DNA from: an uncultured Granulosicoccaceae bacterium
GTDB lineage: Bacteria > Pseudomonadota > Gammaproteobacteria > Granulosicoccales > Granulosicoccaceae
Assembly (NCBI GenBank): GCA_938003855.1
Contig: CALKXD010000162.1
Location: forward strand, 1-59,864
Direction of reading: 5' to 3'
DNA length: 59,864 nucleotides
Shown here: positions 46,355-56,077 of the stretch, one piece after another
Numbering within the stretch: position 1 is the first letter of the stretch
Layout: each line of letters begins with the position of its first letter
Program-made: the position numbers and the translations under genes
The notes under the pieces: model-generated
Told to the model about the DNA's origin: nothing
The model's input: the letters and a program-made list of their open reading frames with translations, nothing else
The model's database searches: none

Positions 46355-48703
46355 ATGGTTTATCGCAATAGCATCGGGTATGCAGAGAGTGCATTGCCTG
46401 CACTGGAGACACAGCCCGGGCAGCGCAACCGCATGAAACCGCTGTATCTGGCAATCGCTTTAACCTTGCTGCCGATGGATGATGCGATTGCTGATCTGGC
46501 AAAGTTGTGTCATGCAACAAGGCTGGTTGCGAATGGCAGCATGGACAGTTCTGTGCTGGTCAATGCCGTGCCCAACGGTACCGGACCGGATCAGTGGAGC
46601 ATCGTAAATTCGCCGGATCGGGTGGATGTCGGTGTGACCTACGAGGCGGCTTATGTGGCTAATCCGTTTTCATTGACGGCGTCGCCTGATGGTGGAACCT
46701 GGACCCGCCTGGTCGATAACAATAACAACTACCAGGAACAAATCTATCAGCAGATTTCCGGCCTTCGACCCGGCACCCGATTTTATGTCCGGTATTATCA
46801 GGCGCGTGTCGCCACCAGTTATTCGACGGCGAATGGTGGATTCAGGGTGCAGTTGGGTGATATCACTATCGATGGTCCGGATGCCGACAGCCCGACAGCG
46901 CAGCCACAGCAGGGCGGTTGGTCAGAGCAGATCACCGGTCCGTATCTGGCCAGCTTCGAAACCGAAAAACTGGCCTTTACCGCGCGCTCAAATACGGCTG
47001 ACAACTTTGTCGATCTGTTTCTCGATGGCGTGAGTATTTGCACCATTGACGCTGATGACGACGGCTTGCTCGATGTGCTTGAAGATGTCAATCGCGATGG
47101 CGTTGTCAGCAATGATGATTCCGATGGCGACGGTGTGCCCAACTATCTGGACGCTGACTCCGATAACGATGGGTTGAGCGACGGTGAGGAGACGTTCACC
47201 AAAACGACAAACAACCCGATCGCTGATCAGGACAATGACGGCATTCCCGACAGTGTCGATGTCTCTCAGACGGGAGGTACTGACAGCAATGGTGATGGGG
47301 TTGATGATGCGGCCATTGATCGCCATGATTTTGATAGCGACGGTTTAGCTGACTACATCGACCCGGACAGTGACGGTGACGGCGTCCCTGATAAGCTGGA
47401 AGGCAAAGGTGACAATGACGGCGATGGCCTGCCGAACTACCGTGATACCGACAGCGATAACGACGGGTTAAGCGACACGCTGGAAAGTGGTGCCTTACAG
47501 ATCGACAGTGACAATGACGGTATTGATGACGCTTTCGATGCAGACTCACCGAACACCCGCTCGACCCTGCGTGACAGCGAGGAAGACGGTGTGCCTGATA
47601 TGTTCGATGTTGACTCAGATAACGATGCCTTGCCGGACAGCCTTGAAAGTGCCTCTGATGCCGATGGCGATGGATACCCTAATTATCGCGACCTGGATAG
47701 CGACAATGACGGCCTGGCCGATTTTTTTGAAGCGACTCCATCGGGATCGTCCAGTCTGGATACTGATAACGACGGAATAGTCGATCTGTTTGATGTCGAC
47801 AGCACCGGCGGCGGTGATGCCAACAACGATGGGATAGACGATGATTTTGCGTTTGTCTCATCCGATGACGACAATCGGCCGGACCCCTACGATCCAGACA
47901 GTGATGGTGATGGTGTGCCAGACAGTTATGAAGGTGCCGCCGATCTGGATGGTGATGGCATCGGTAACTATCGCGACGATGACAGTGATGGCGATGGCGT
48001 GTCCGATGCCATCGAAGGTGGTGCTCTGGGGATCGACAGTGACGGAGATGGTATAGACGATTATTACGACGTCAACCAGACCGGCGGCGTTGACGATAAT
48101 GGCGATGGCATTGACGACACCGTACTGCCACCCGACGCCAACAACGATGGGCGGATCGATAGCATGGACGTCTTCGACAGCGATGGTGACGGCTTGCCGA
48201 ATTCACTGGAGCGCACCACTGACAGTGACGGAGATGGCCTTAACGATAATGTCGATACCGATAGCGACAATGACACCATAGCCGATGGTGTCGAAGCCGG
48301 ATTGGCCGGTATAGACTCAGATAATGATGGTATAGATAACCTGATGGATGTGGATCAAACCGGTGGTGATGATCTGAATGGCGATGGTATCGATGATGCC
48401 TTTACGCTTGCCGACTATGACAATGATGGTCTGCCAAATCATCTCGATACAGACTCCGATAATGATGGTATCGCCGACGTTGACGAGACCGGGGATCGCG
48501 ACTTTGACGGGATCGCCGACTATCTTGACGATGATGCCAACTCGCTCGTTACCGGCACTCGTGGCAGTGGTTGCAGCTTGTCACCGGGGGCAGCGCCAGC
48601 AGATCCGCTGTTCGGGTTGCTGGTTGCCGGTGCCATGGTCGGCATGATTCGCCGCGGCAGGCGGCCAACAGAAATTGTGCGCAGTCACCGGAATCCAGAG
48701 TAG
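46355..48703 (+). CDS. Secreted calcium-repeat (TSP type 3-like) protein with C-terminal sorting signal
   Basis: A 782-residue exported acidic protein. A signal peptide lies at about 27-45 (YLAIALTLLPMDDAIA). An N-terminal jelly-roll-like domain (about 50-235, ISGLRPGTRFYVRYYQAR, FVDLFLDGVSIC) resembles carbohydrate-binding modules. From about 236 to 745 there are many repeats such as DSDGDGVPNYLDADSDNDG, each a likely calcium site. The end (RGSGCSLSPGAAPADPLF, hydrophobic stretch, RRGRR) resembles Cys-containing CTERM sorting signals. The ATG at 46355 has AGGA 8 bases upstream; ATG 46433 would give a compact signal. A terminator follows. Function is probably surface adhesion or matrix; this is inference. 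Confidence 0.85.
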   Translation: MVYRNSIGYAESALPALETQPGQRNRMKPLYLAIALTLLPMDDAIADLAKLCHATRLVANGSMDSSVLVNAVPNGTGPDQWSIVNSPDRVDVGVTYEAAYVANPFSLTASPDGGTWTRLVDNNNNYQEQIYQQISGLRPGTRFYVRYYQARVATSYSTANGGFRVQLGDITIDGPDADSPTAQPQQGGWSEQITGPYLASFETEKLAFTARSNTADNFVDLFLDGVSICTIDADDDGLLDVLEDVNRDGVVSNDDSDGDGVPNYLDADSDNDGLSDGEETFTKTTNNPIADQDNDGIPDSVDVSQTGGTDSNGDGVDDAAIDRHDFDSDGLADYIDPDSDGDGVPDKLEGKGDNDGDGLPNYRDTDSDNDGLSDTLESGALQIDSDNDGIDDAFDADSPNTRSTLRDSEEDGVPDMFDVDSDNDALPDSLESASDADGDGYPNYRDLDSDNDGLADFFEATPSGSSSLDTDNDGIVDLFDVDSTGGGDANNDGIDDDFAFVSSDDDNRPDPYDPDSDGDGVPDSYEGAADLDGDGIGNYRDDDSDGDGVSDAIEGGALGIDSDGDGIDDYYDVNQTGGVDDNGDGIDDTVLPPDANNDGRIDSMDVFDSDGDGLPNSLERTTDSDGDGLNDNVDTDSDNDTIADGVEAGLAGIDSDNDGIDNLMDVDQTGGDDLNGDGIDDAFTLADYDNDGLPNHLDTDSDNDGIADVDETGDRDFDGIADYLDDDANSLVTGTRGSGCSLSPGAAPADPLFGLLVAGAMVGMIRRGRRPTEIVRSHRNPE

Positions 48704-48708
48704 AAGGT

Positions 48709-48752
48709 GTAGGGCACGCGGGTTGATCGGGCCTGCGTGTCTACTTCTTTTT
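48709..48752 (+). terminator. Intrinsic terminator after the calcium-repeat protein gene
   Basis: A 13-bp imperfect stem spans 48709-48744: GTAG pairs with CTAC and CACGC with GCGTG, with one bulged G and G-T wobbles. Then TTCTTTTT follows. The 3' arm covers the stop codon of the convergent permease gene. Confidence 0.8.
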
Positions 48753-50435
48753 GCTCACGCTCTGGGAATGGTCCAGCGTCTTACTCAATAGTATTACCGG
48801 TATCAAGCCGGTCAGTACGATGAGCAACGCAGCCAGTGCGCTTTCTTCTATCAATTCGTCAGAGGCGAATTGATAGACATGGGTAGCGAGGGTGTCGAAA
48901 TTAAAAGGCCGTAGTACCAGTGTCGCCGGCAGCTCTTTCATACAGTCGACGAATACCACCAGCAGGGCGGTGATAATTCCGCTTCGCATCAGTGGCAGAT
49001 GAACGCGCCACAGCATTTTGCCGGATGACTGGCCCAGTGATCGGGCAGCCAGATCCATGCTCGGGGTGATTTTCTCGAGGCTTGATTCTACAGCGCCGAA
49101 TGCCACGGCAAGAAAGCGTACGACGTAGGCAAGAATCAGTGCGATCACGGTGCCGCTCAGTATCAAGCCGGTAGAGATATCAAAGTTACTGCGCATAAAG
49201 GCATCAACCGTATTATCAAATGCCGCCAGTGGAATCAGTATGCCAATGGCCAGTACCGCGCCGGGCAGTGCATAGCCGGTACTGGCAACCCGTGTGCAAA
49301 GTCGCAGGATGCCGCTTCGATTGATACGGGCGGAGTAGGCTAGGAATATACCCAGTAGTACAGCGATGGTGGCCGCAGTCGCCGATAGCAGCAGGCTGTT
49401 TAATGCGGTTTGTCGAAAGTCCGGTGTCCATGACACGGAAAAATTCTTGATGGAATAATTCAGCAGGACAATAGCCGGTAGCAGAAAACCCAGTATCACA
49501 GGCATCGCGCAAGCCGTGCTCAGCAGCAGGTTTCTCCAGCCAGACACCTGGCGGCGGGTTCTTTTAGAAAAGCGACTGCTGGACGGCTGGAACTGCTTCT
49601 GGTGGGCGCGGCTGATTCGCTCCAGTCCAAATAACGTAAAAACAAAAATCAGCAGCAGGCTGGCGATCTGCGCACCACCGCCAAGATTGTCCATGTTCAG
49701 CCAGACGTCGTAGAGGCCGGACGTCAGGGTGCGGACAGCGAAGTAGTCAACGGTGCCGAAGTCGTTCAGCGTCTCCATCAATGCCATCGCGATACCCACG
49801 GCAATAGCCGGCCTTGCCAGCGGCAGGGAAATGCTTAGAAAGCCTTTTCTGCGTGGTTGCCCCAGCACGCGCGCGGCTTCCAGTAATGAGGCCGATTGCT
49901 CGATAAAAGCGGCGCGTGCCAGCAAGTACACATAGGGGTAAAGCACCAGTACCATCATGCAGATGGCGCCGGGCAGTGAGCGGATGGTCGGGAAGCGATA
50001 GTCTGCCGCCGACTGCCAGTTAAACATATGGCGTAGCAGAGATTGCACCGGCCCGGAGTATTCGAGCAGGTCGGTGTAGATAAAAGCAATGACGTAGGCT
50101 GGCACCGCAAACGGCAGTAACAGCGCCCAGACCAGGATGTTGCGACCGGAGAATTCGTAGTGGGTGACAACCCAGGCGGTGGAGACGCCGATCAGGAAAG
50201 TGCCTGTGGCCACGCCGGCCATCAGCAGGAACGTATTGAGCAGATAGGTGGGCAGTACCGTAGCGTAGAGGTGAGGCCAGATATTCTCGCTGGGAAATAC
50301 GGCCAGATACACGACCGAGATGATCGGCAGGCAGATTAGCAGCGCCATGATAATAGCGATCACAGTTCCCGGCGTGACAGGCTTTGACTGACGGGGGATT
50401 GCGGATTGCAGGTTACCGGGCGAAGTGAGGTTCAC
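48741..50435 (-). CDS. Iron(III) ABC transporter permease, fused two-half type
   Basis: FbpB/SfuB-type inner-membrane permease moving ferric iron delivered by a periplasmic binding protein. The 564-residue protein is a duplication with about 12 membrane helices. Each half has an EAA loop: LLEAARVLGQPRRKGFLSISLP near 185-205 and MDLAARSLGQSSGKMLWRVHLP near 450-475. The start is GTG at 50435 without clear ribosome site. A good Fur box lies about 65 bases upstream on this strand, indicating repression by iron. Neither the binding protein nor the ATPase is in the window, so it works with components encoded elsewhere. Confidence 0.9.
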   Translation of the reverse strand: MNLTSPGNLQSAIPRQSKPVTPGTVIAIIMALLICLPIISVVYLAVFPSENIWPHLYATVLPTYLLNTFLLMAGVATGTFLIGVSTAWVVTHYEFSGRNILVWALLLPFAVPAYVIAFIYTDLLEYSGPVQSLLRHMFNWQSAADYRFPTIRSLPGAICMMVLVLYPYVYLLARAAFIEQSASLLEAARVLGQPRRKGFLSISLPLARPAIAVGIAMALMETLNDFGTVDYFAVRTLTSGLYDVWLNMDNLGGGAQIASLLLIFVFTLFGLERISRAHQKQFQPSSSRFSKRTRRQVSGWRNLLLSTACAMPVILGFLLPAIVLLNYSIKNFSVSWTPDFRQTALNSLLLSATAATIAVLLGIFLAYSARINRSGILRLCTRVASTGYALPGAVLAIGILIPLAAFDNTVDAFMRSNFDISTGLILSGTVIALILAYVVRFLAVAFGAVESSLEKITPSMDLAARSLGQSSGKMLWRVHLPLMRSGIITALLVVFVDCMKELPATLVLRPFNFDTLATHVYQFASDELIEESALAALLIVLTGLIPVILLSKTLDHSQSVSKKK

Positions 50436-50500
50436 AATCGTCGCGGCGCCGGGGTTTGATGCATTGGGGCTGCAGTAGGTTAATTTGGAATGCAGAGACT

Positions 50501-50519
50501 AATGCGAATTATTCTCATT
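50501..50519 (-). promoter_or_regulatory. Fur box upstream of the iron permease
   Basis: On the minus strand the site reads AATGAGAATAATTCGCATT. The 7-1-7 core TGAGAAT-A-ATTCGCA is an inverted repeat close to the Fur consensus TGATAAT-N-ATTATCA. It lies 65 bases before the permease start and is consistent with iron repression. It is beyond the 3' end of the Mth938-like gene, also on the minus strand. Confidence 0.8.
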
Positions 50520-50542
50520 TGCAATAAGTATCTTGCCCGAGA

Positions 50543-50914
50543 TCAGATCACCATCACAGCAGCGCCCACATCGCGCCCTTCAGAGACCAGCAAGTTGTAT
50601 GTTCGGCAGGCGGCGGCGGAATCCATTATTTCAATTGGCAGAGGGATGCTGAGCAGTTCACGGCGCAGACTGGTCTCAGGGAATTGCTGTCTGGCACCGG
50701 TTCCGAGGATCACAACATCCGGCTTTCGCTCGCGGAAAATGTCGAAATGCCCAATCTGCAAGTCTGCAACGTTCTGAACTGGCCAGTCAGGTACAATCCG
50801 ATCCGGAAATATCAGCACGCTGCTGTGGTGCCGGTTATCGTTGATGGTAAGAAAACCATCGCCGTAGTTGCTGAATACGTTGTTGCCTTGCGGGCTTTCC
50901 AGTGTAAATTTCAT
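50543..50914 (-). CDS. Mth938-like (DUF498) domain protein
   Basis: A 123-residue protein of the Mth938/NDUFAF3 fold. Signature blocks are YGDGFLTINDNRHHSSVLIFP, DVVILGTGARQQFP and the C-terminal RTYNLLVSEGRDVGAAVMVI. In eukaryotes NDUFAF3 helps assemble complex I, but the bacterial role is unknown. The ATG has no visible ribosome site. It is divergent from hom with a 127-base gap. Confidence 0.88.
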   Translation of the reverse strand: MKFTLESPQGNNVFSNYGDGFLTINDNRHHSSVLIFPDRIVPDWPVQNVADLQIGHFDIFRERKPDVVILGTGARQQFPETSLRRELLSIPLPIEIMDSAAACRTYNLLVSEGRDVGAAVMVI

Positions 50915-50943
50915 GTTTTCGATTTAAAAGCGGCGCCGGTCGG

Positions 50944-50949
50944 TATAAT
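50944..50949 (+). promoter_or_regulatory. Candidate -10 of hom
   Basis: A perfect TATAAT about 93 bases before the hom TTG start, in the divergent gap to the Mth938-like gene. No good -35 is seen. The leader contains the palindrome CCTGCAGG and a 19-codon frame (50973-51032) without the Thr/Ile run of a classic attenuator. Confidence 0.42.
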
Positions 50950-51041
50950 AGCCTGCAGGAAGCGTTACGCCCATGGTAATTAAAGTCTGTAAGCCTGCAG
51001 TTGCATTGCCACACACATCTAAGCTGGAGTGAGTCACTACA

Positions 51042-52352
51042 TTGAAACCGGTAAAAATTGGTTTTTTAGGGTTCGGAACTGTCGGTCAGGGTGCCGCCAT
51101 TGTACTAGCCAGAAACGCGCTGGAGATCAGCCGGCGTGCCGGTCGTGAGATCAGCGTCAAATCGGCGGTTGTGCGTGACATCAATCGCACTCGCGAAGCG
51201 GGACTTGAAGGTGTCATCCTCACAACCGACCCGCTCGATGTAGTCAATGACCCGGATATCGATGTGGTTGTTGAAGTTGTCGGTGGCGACGAGCCGGCGA
51301 AAACCCTGCTGCTGCAGGCGATAGCCAATGGCAAGCACGTAGTCACTGCAAATAAAGCGTTAATCGCACGCTTTGGCAACGAACTATTCGAAGCCGCCAG
51401 AGAGCACAATGTCTCGGTGGCATTTGAGGCAGCCGTCGCTGGTGGTATTCCGGTGATCAAATCGATCCGGGAAGGACTGGCAGGCAACAAAATTCAATGG
51501 CTGGCCGGCATTATCAACGGCACTAGTAATTACATTCTTACCGAGATGCGTGACAAAGGGCGCGACTTCGCCGACGTTCTGCAGGAAGCTCAGGATCTGG
51601 GTTACGCCGAGGCAGATCCAACCTTCGATGTGGAAGGCATCGACGCCGCCCATAAACTGACGATACTGGCATCTATTGCGTTTGGTGTGCCGTTGAAATT
51701 TGATGCTGTCTATATTGAAGGCATCAGTCACATCACTCGTGAAGACACCGCTTATGCCGAGGAACTTGGCTATCGCATCAAGCATCTTGGCCTGGCGGTT
51801 GATACCGGTGACGGCCTGGAGCTGCGGGTGCACCCGACCCTGATACCGGAGCGCCGGCTTATTGCCAACGTCGACGGAGTCATGAATGCTGTTCTGGTGC
51901 AGGCTGATGCAGTCGGCCCGACGCTTTACTACGGGGCCGGAGCCGGAGCCGAACCGACCGGGTCAAGTATAGTGGCCGATATCATGGACGCCGCGCGCGT
52001 TGCATCGGCAGCCGTTGACAATCGCGTCCCGCATCTGGCTTTTCAGCATGATGCGCTGAATGACGTCAGGGTGCTGTCGAGCAGCGAGTTCAGTACCTCG
52101 TACTATCTGCGGATTCTGGTCGATGACAAGCCGGGCGTTATGGCAGATATCAGCCGGATACTGGGGGATGAAGATATCAGCATTGAGGCGATTATCCAGA
52201 AAGAACCAACGGCTGACTCAGCCCGGGTACCGATTATCCTGCTGACTCGAAAGATGGTTGAAGGTGCTATGGAGTCTGCAATTGCAAAGATTGAAGCGCT
52301 GGGCAGTGTCGAAGGAACAGTAACGCGTATTCGCGTAGAGTCACTGGGGTAG
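51042..52352 (+). CDS. hom: Homoserine dehydrogenase
   Basis: Reduces aspartate semialdehyde (from Asd, first gene of the window) to homoserine for threonine and methionine. The 436-residue monofunctional enzyme has the Rossmann start IGFLGFGTVGQGAA, VTANKALIA, the substrate block GIINGTSNYILTEM and GYAEADPTFDVEGIDAAHKL with the catalytic lysine. A C-terminal ACT domain (about 350-430, SYYLRILVDDKPGVMADIS) should sense threonine. The start is TTG with GGAG about 12 bases upstream. thrC, which usually follows, is absent; a terminator comes directly after. Confidence 0.96.
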   Translation: MKPVKIGFLGFGTVGQGAAIVLARNALEISRRAGREISVKSAVVRDINRTREAGLEGVILTTDPLDVVNDPDIDVVVEVVGGDEPAKTLLLQAIANGKHVVTANKALIARFGNELFEAAREHNVSVAFEAAVAGGIPVIKSIREGLAGNKIQWLAGIINGTSNYILTEMRDKGRDFADVLQEAQDLGYAEADPTFDVEGIDAAHKLTILASIAFGVPLKFDAVYIEGISHITREDTAYAEELGYRIKHLGLAVDTGDGLELRVHPTLIPERRLIANVDGVMNAVLVQADAVGPTLYYGAGAGAEPTGSSIVADIMDAARVASAAVDNRVPHLAFQHDALNDVRVLSSSEFSTSYYLRILVDDKPGVMADISRILGDEDISIEAIIQKEPTADSARVPIILLTRKMVEGAMESAIAKIEALGSVEGTVTRIRVESLG

Positions 52353-52398
52353 TTGCCTGCAGATCCGCTAGCGGGGGACTAATCAGCGCCCATCCAGA

Positions 52399-52431
52399 AT
52401 AACCACCGCGATAACGCAGTGGTTATCATTT
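52399..52431 (+). terminator. Intrinsic terminator after hom
   Basis: ATAACCAC (52399-52406) pairs with GTGGTTAT (52419-52426). GCG/CGC inside extends the stem past one mismatch, with loop ATAA. CATTTT follows. It isolates hom from the convergent HAD gene. Confidence 0.75.
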
Positions 52432-52445
52432 TGAGTAGTGGCGTG

Positions 52446-52835
52446 TTACGACTGTTGTGAAGGCGGAGTCCAGTTGGCGTTTTTTACTAGTTCGCCGGAG
52501 TTTGGAATTACCTGCACACACCGGTCGTCCCACAGTTGCAGCATTTTATAATCTTTTTGATTAGTGACTCGTAGGCCTTCCAGGCCATTGTCAGCAAGCC
52601 ATTTTTCGACCGGTGGAATGTGGTCTGCCACAGACGCTCTGGCGGTAAATACTCGAACTTCTATATCCATCTTCAGCCAGCGTTTTACGCGCTCCAGCAT
52701 GGCGGGAATAGGTGGACCGATATGCTGGTGTCCTTTCCAGCCGTCCCACTGGGCGAGGGTGCCATCGAGATCCACACCAATCCATCGGTTGCCGATTCTG
52801 CTCTCGGAGCGATCGTTTGATTTTTTTGAAGCCAT
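52446..52835 (-). CDS. HAD-superfamily hydrolase, small
   Basis: A 129-residue HAD-fold protein without cap. Motif I is GVDLDGTLAQ (nucleophile D22, acid D24), motif II is VFTARAS, and motif III/IV lies in NQKDYKMLQLWDDRCVQV. The block KGHQHIGPPIPAMLERVKRWL is shared by a small bacterial and phage family of unknown substrate, probably a phosphatase. AGGGA lies about 10 bases before the ATG. It is between hom and aat but shares no evident pathway. Confidence 0.83.
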   Translation of the reverse strand: MASKKSNDRSESRIGNRWIGVDLDGTLAQWDGWKGHQHIGPPIPAMLERVKRWLKMDIEVRVFTARASVADHIPPVEKWLADNGLEGLRVTNQKDYKMLQLWDDRCVQVIPNSGELVKNANWTPPSQQS

Positions 52836-52954
52836 GGTGTTTTATTCCCTGCACAGGCCTGAACGGTCACTGGTGCGTTAGATGGTGTGTATTCTAAGGT
52901 TATGTCGGGACCTTATAATGTGCAAGTGCATCCACCGCTTTGTGAGACCGGGGT

Positions 52955-53617
52955 TTAGCGCGATAGAGTTTTCAGTGCGCTCAGGTAGTCATTCCGGCTG
53001 ATGCAGACCGCGCCCATGCTCATCAGGTGCTCGGTAGGCAGCTGGCAATCTATGAGTTCGAAACGTCCACAGGTAGCCAGCATCACCAGGGCGATTTTCG
53101 AAGCATCCGGTTGTTGACTGAACATTGATTCGCCAATGAAAACACGTCCGACGACCACGCCGTATAACCCGCCGACGAGTTCGTCATCTGCCCAGACTTC
53201 GATTGATTCGGCGGCGCCCCGGTGTGCGAGTTCGCAGTAGGACGCTGCCATATCATTGGTAATCCAGGTGCCTTCTGAGCCAGGCCTCGGCTTACCGCAA
53301 TTGTCGATAACCTGGTCAAACGCCTGGTTGTAGCTGACGGTGAATTTTTGCTTTTTTATGGTTTTCTGCAGACTGCGACGAATCTTTATCTGCGCGGGCC
53401 AGATTACACAGCGCGGGTCCGGAGACCACCAGAGGATCGGTTCGCCGTCAGAATACCACGGGAAAATTCCCTGCTGATACGCTTGAATAAGTCGCTCGGG
53501 TTTTAGGTTGCCCCCGGCCATCAGCAAGCCGTTCGGTTCTTGCATTGCTGTATCTGCGGGTGGAAACGGTGTCAGATCGTCATCCGCATCAAGAAATGGA
53601 ATGGGAATTTCGTTCAT
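52955..53617 (-). CDS. aat: Leucyl/phenylalanyl-tRNA-protein transferase
   Basis: Transfers Leu or Phe from tRNA to N-terminal Arg/Lys of proteins, making them substrates for ClpS/ClpAP (bacterial N-end rule). The 220-residue protein has FPPADTAMQEPNGLLMAGGNL, YQQGIFPWYSDGEPILWWSPDPR, and GRVFIGESMFSQQPDASKIAL, all diagnostic. The ATG at 53617 matches the family start; a TTG at 53641 is less likely. It lies downstream of the FemAB-like gene on the same strand. The arginyl transferase bpt, often beside aat, is absent. Confidence 0.95.
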   Translation of the reverse strand: MNEIPIPFLDADDDLTPFPPADTAMQEPNGLLMAGGNLKPERLIQAYQQGIFPWYSDGEPILWWSPDPRCVIWPAQIKIRRSLQKTIKKQKFTVSYNQAFDQVIDNCGKPRPGSEGTWITNDMAASYCELAHRGAAESIEVWADDELVGGLYGVVVGRVFIGESMFSQQPDASKIALVMLATCGRFELIDCQLPTEHLMSMGAVCISRNDYLSALKTLSR

Positions 53618-53711
53618 ACAAAAAAGGGTAGGGTGTAACAAGCATTGGTAGTAATGCGTCGGGCCACAGGGTGTGTGTCAGTGCCCGGGGGGAATGTACG
53701 CGCAGGGTAAC

Positions 53712-54860
53712 TCAATTGACCGCATCGCTGGACTTAAACGGCAACAGCGCATGCAATTGCTCACAGTGTTGTTCCATCAGTGGACGCTCCTGATTCAGGA
53801 ACCGTTGCACCGCCTGGCTGAAATCTTGATTCCTTAGGTAGTGTGCCGACCAGGTTGGGGTAGGGACAAACCCGCGCCCGATTTTGTGTTCCCCCTGAGC
53901 GCCCGGTTCGAAACGCGTCAGGTTGTTAGCGATGCAGTAATCGATACCCTGATAATAACAAGCTTCAAAGTGCAGGCTGTGGAATTCATCGCTGCATCCC
54001 CAGTAGCGTCCGAACAGCGTATCGGTACCTTTGAACATTACCGAGCAGGCGACCCGCTTATCATTGTGGGTGGCAAAGACAATGATCACATCGTCGCCCA
54101 TGGTTTTGCCGACTTCAGCGAAGAATGAGTGATTAAGTGTTGGCGTACCCCATTTTCGGTTAAATGTGTCCAGATAAAAACTGGTGACATCATGCCAGTC
54201 AGCGTCTTTTAAATCGCGCCCGTGAAAAACACTGAGCGACACCCCCTGCTCGGCGACCCGGGTGCGCTCACGGCGCAGGTTCTTGCGTTTTTTTGAGGTA
54301 CATCGGGACAAAAAATCTTCAAAGTCTGTGTAGTTATCGTTGGCCCAGATGTACTGACACCCCATCCGCTCCATGTAGCCCCCGGTAACCAGTCGCTTCG
54401 ATTCGTCATCCGGTGGAAACAGCCAGTGTACGCCGGACAACTCTTGCTGATCGACGATGGCAATGGCCGCTGAAAACAGCGCGGATGAACATTGCTGGTA
54501 GTTTTCACCGGCTTTGACCAACAGGCGAGGGCCGGTTGCCGGCGTGAATGGCACGGCGCAGACCAGTTTGGGGTAGTAGGATTCGCCGCTGCGTTGATAG
54601 GCTTCAGCCCACGCAAAGTCAAAAACAAACTCGCCGTAGGAGTTTGTTTTTAAGTAGCTTGGTGCAGCACCGATTAAATCGCCGTCGTCGTTTTTCAATA
54701 ACAGGTGATAAGGGTGCCAGCCATGCTCTGCTGACACGCACTTGTTGGTTTCCAGTGCGCTTAAAAACTCGTAGCGCACAAAAGGATTACTGCCATCGCT
54801 AAGCGCGTTCCAGTCATCAGCGGGGATGTCTGCCAATGAGTCAGAAATTTCTATTTGCAT
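53712..54860 (-). CDS. FemAB-like GNAT acetyltransferase (DUF482)
   Basis: A 382-residue protein of the DUF482 (PF04339) group of GNAT-fold proteins related to FemAB aminoacyl transferases. The motifs NPFVRYEFLSALE, HPYHLLLKND, VHWLFPPDDE, SKKRKNLRRER and the ending RFEPGAQGEHKIGRGFVPT are characteristic. FemAB enzymes act on peptidoglycan precursors, but the DUF482 substrate is not known. No ribosome site is visible at the ATG. It is followed by aat and preceded by trxB on the same strand, 31 bases away. Confidence 0.9.
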   Translation of the reverse strand: MQIEISDSLADIPADDWNALSDGSNPFVRYEFLSALETNKCVSAEHGWHPYHLLLKNDDGDLIGAAPSYLKTNSYGEFVFDFAWAEAYQRSGESYYPKLVCAVPFTPATGPRLLVKAGENYQQCSSALFSAAIAIVDQQELSGVHWLFPPDDESKRLVTGGYMERMGCQYIWANDNYTDFEDFLSRCTSKKRKNLRRERTRVAEQGVSLSVFHGRDLKDADWHDVTSFYLDTFNRKWGTPTLNHSFFAEVGKTMGDDVIIVFATHNDKRVACSVMFKGTDTLFGRYWGCSDEFHSLHFEACYYQGIDYCIANNLTRFEPGAQGEHKIGRGFVPTPTWSAHYLRNQDFSQAVQRFLNQERPLMEQHCEQLHALLPFKSSDAVN

Positions 54861-54891
54861 TGACTAATTCAATCAGCCGCTCTGGTTGCCA

Positions 54892-55863
<972 letters not shown>

Positions 55864-56077
55864 TTACAGTCGTCCGAATTTATGGGGTCTCAATACATGA
55901 CAATCTAAACACGCCGCTGTTGCAGCAGGAGTTAAAGTCATAAGATTGCAGGTCAGTTTGCTAAGTGTACTACGCCCCTGCCGGTACTTTAAGGTGAGTG
56001 GGGCAGGCCGACGTGAATAGACGGGTAGCGACAAACGCTTATCTTATCCGACACAACAATTCCAATACCGGATTATT

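Noticed and set aside
47060-48540. Repeat-rich stretch as a possible CRISPR or satellite
   Set aside because: The repeats are degenerate Asp/Gly/Asn codons of a protein domain in a single open frame, without constant repeat and spacer lengths.
50973-51032. 19-codon frame in the hom leader as attenuator peptide
   Set aside because: It has one Thr and one Ile and is not followed by alternative terminator hairpins, so it does not fit threonine attenuation.
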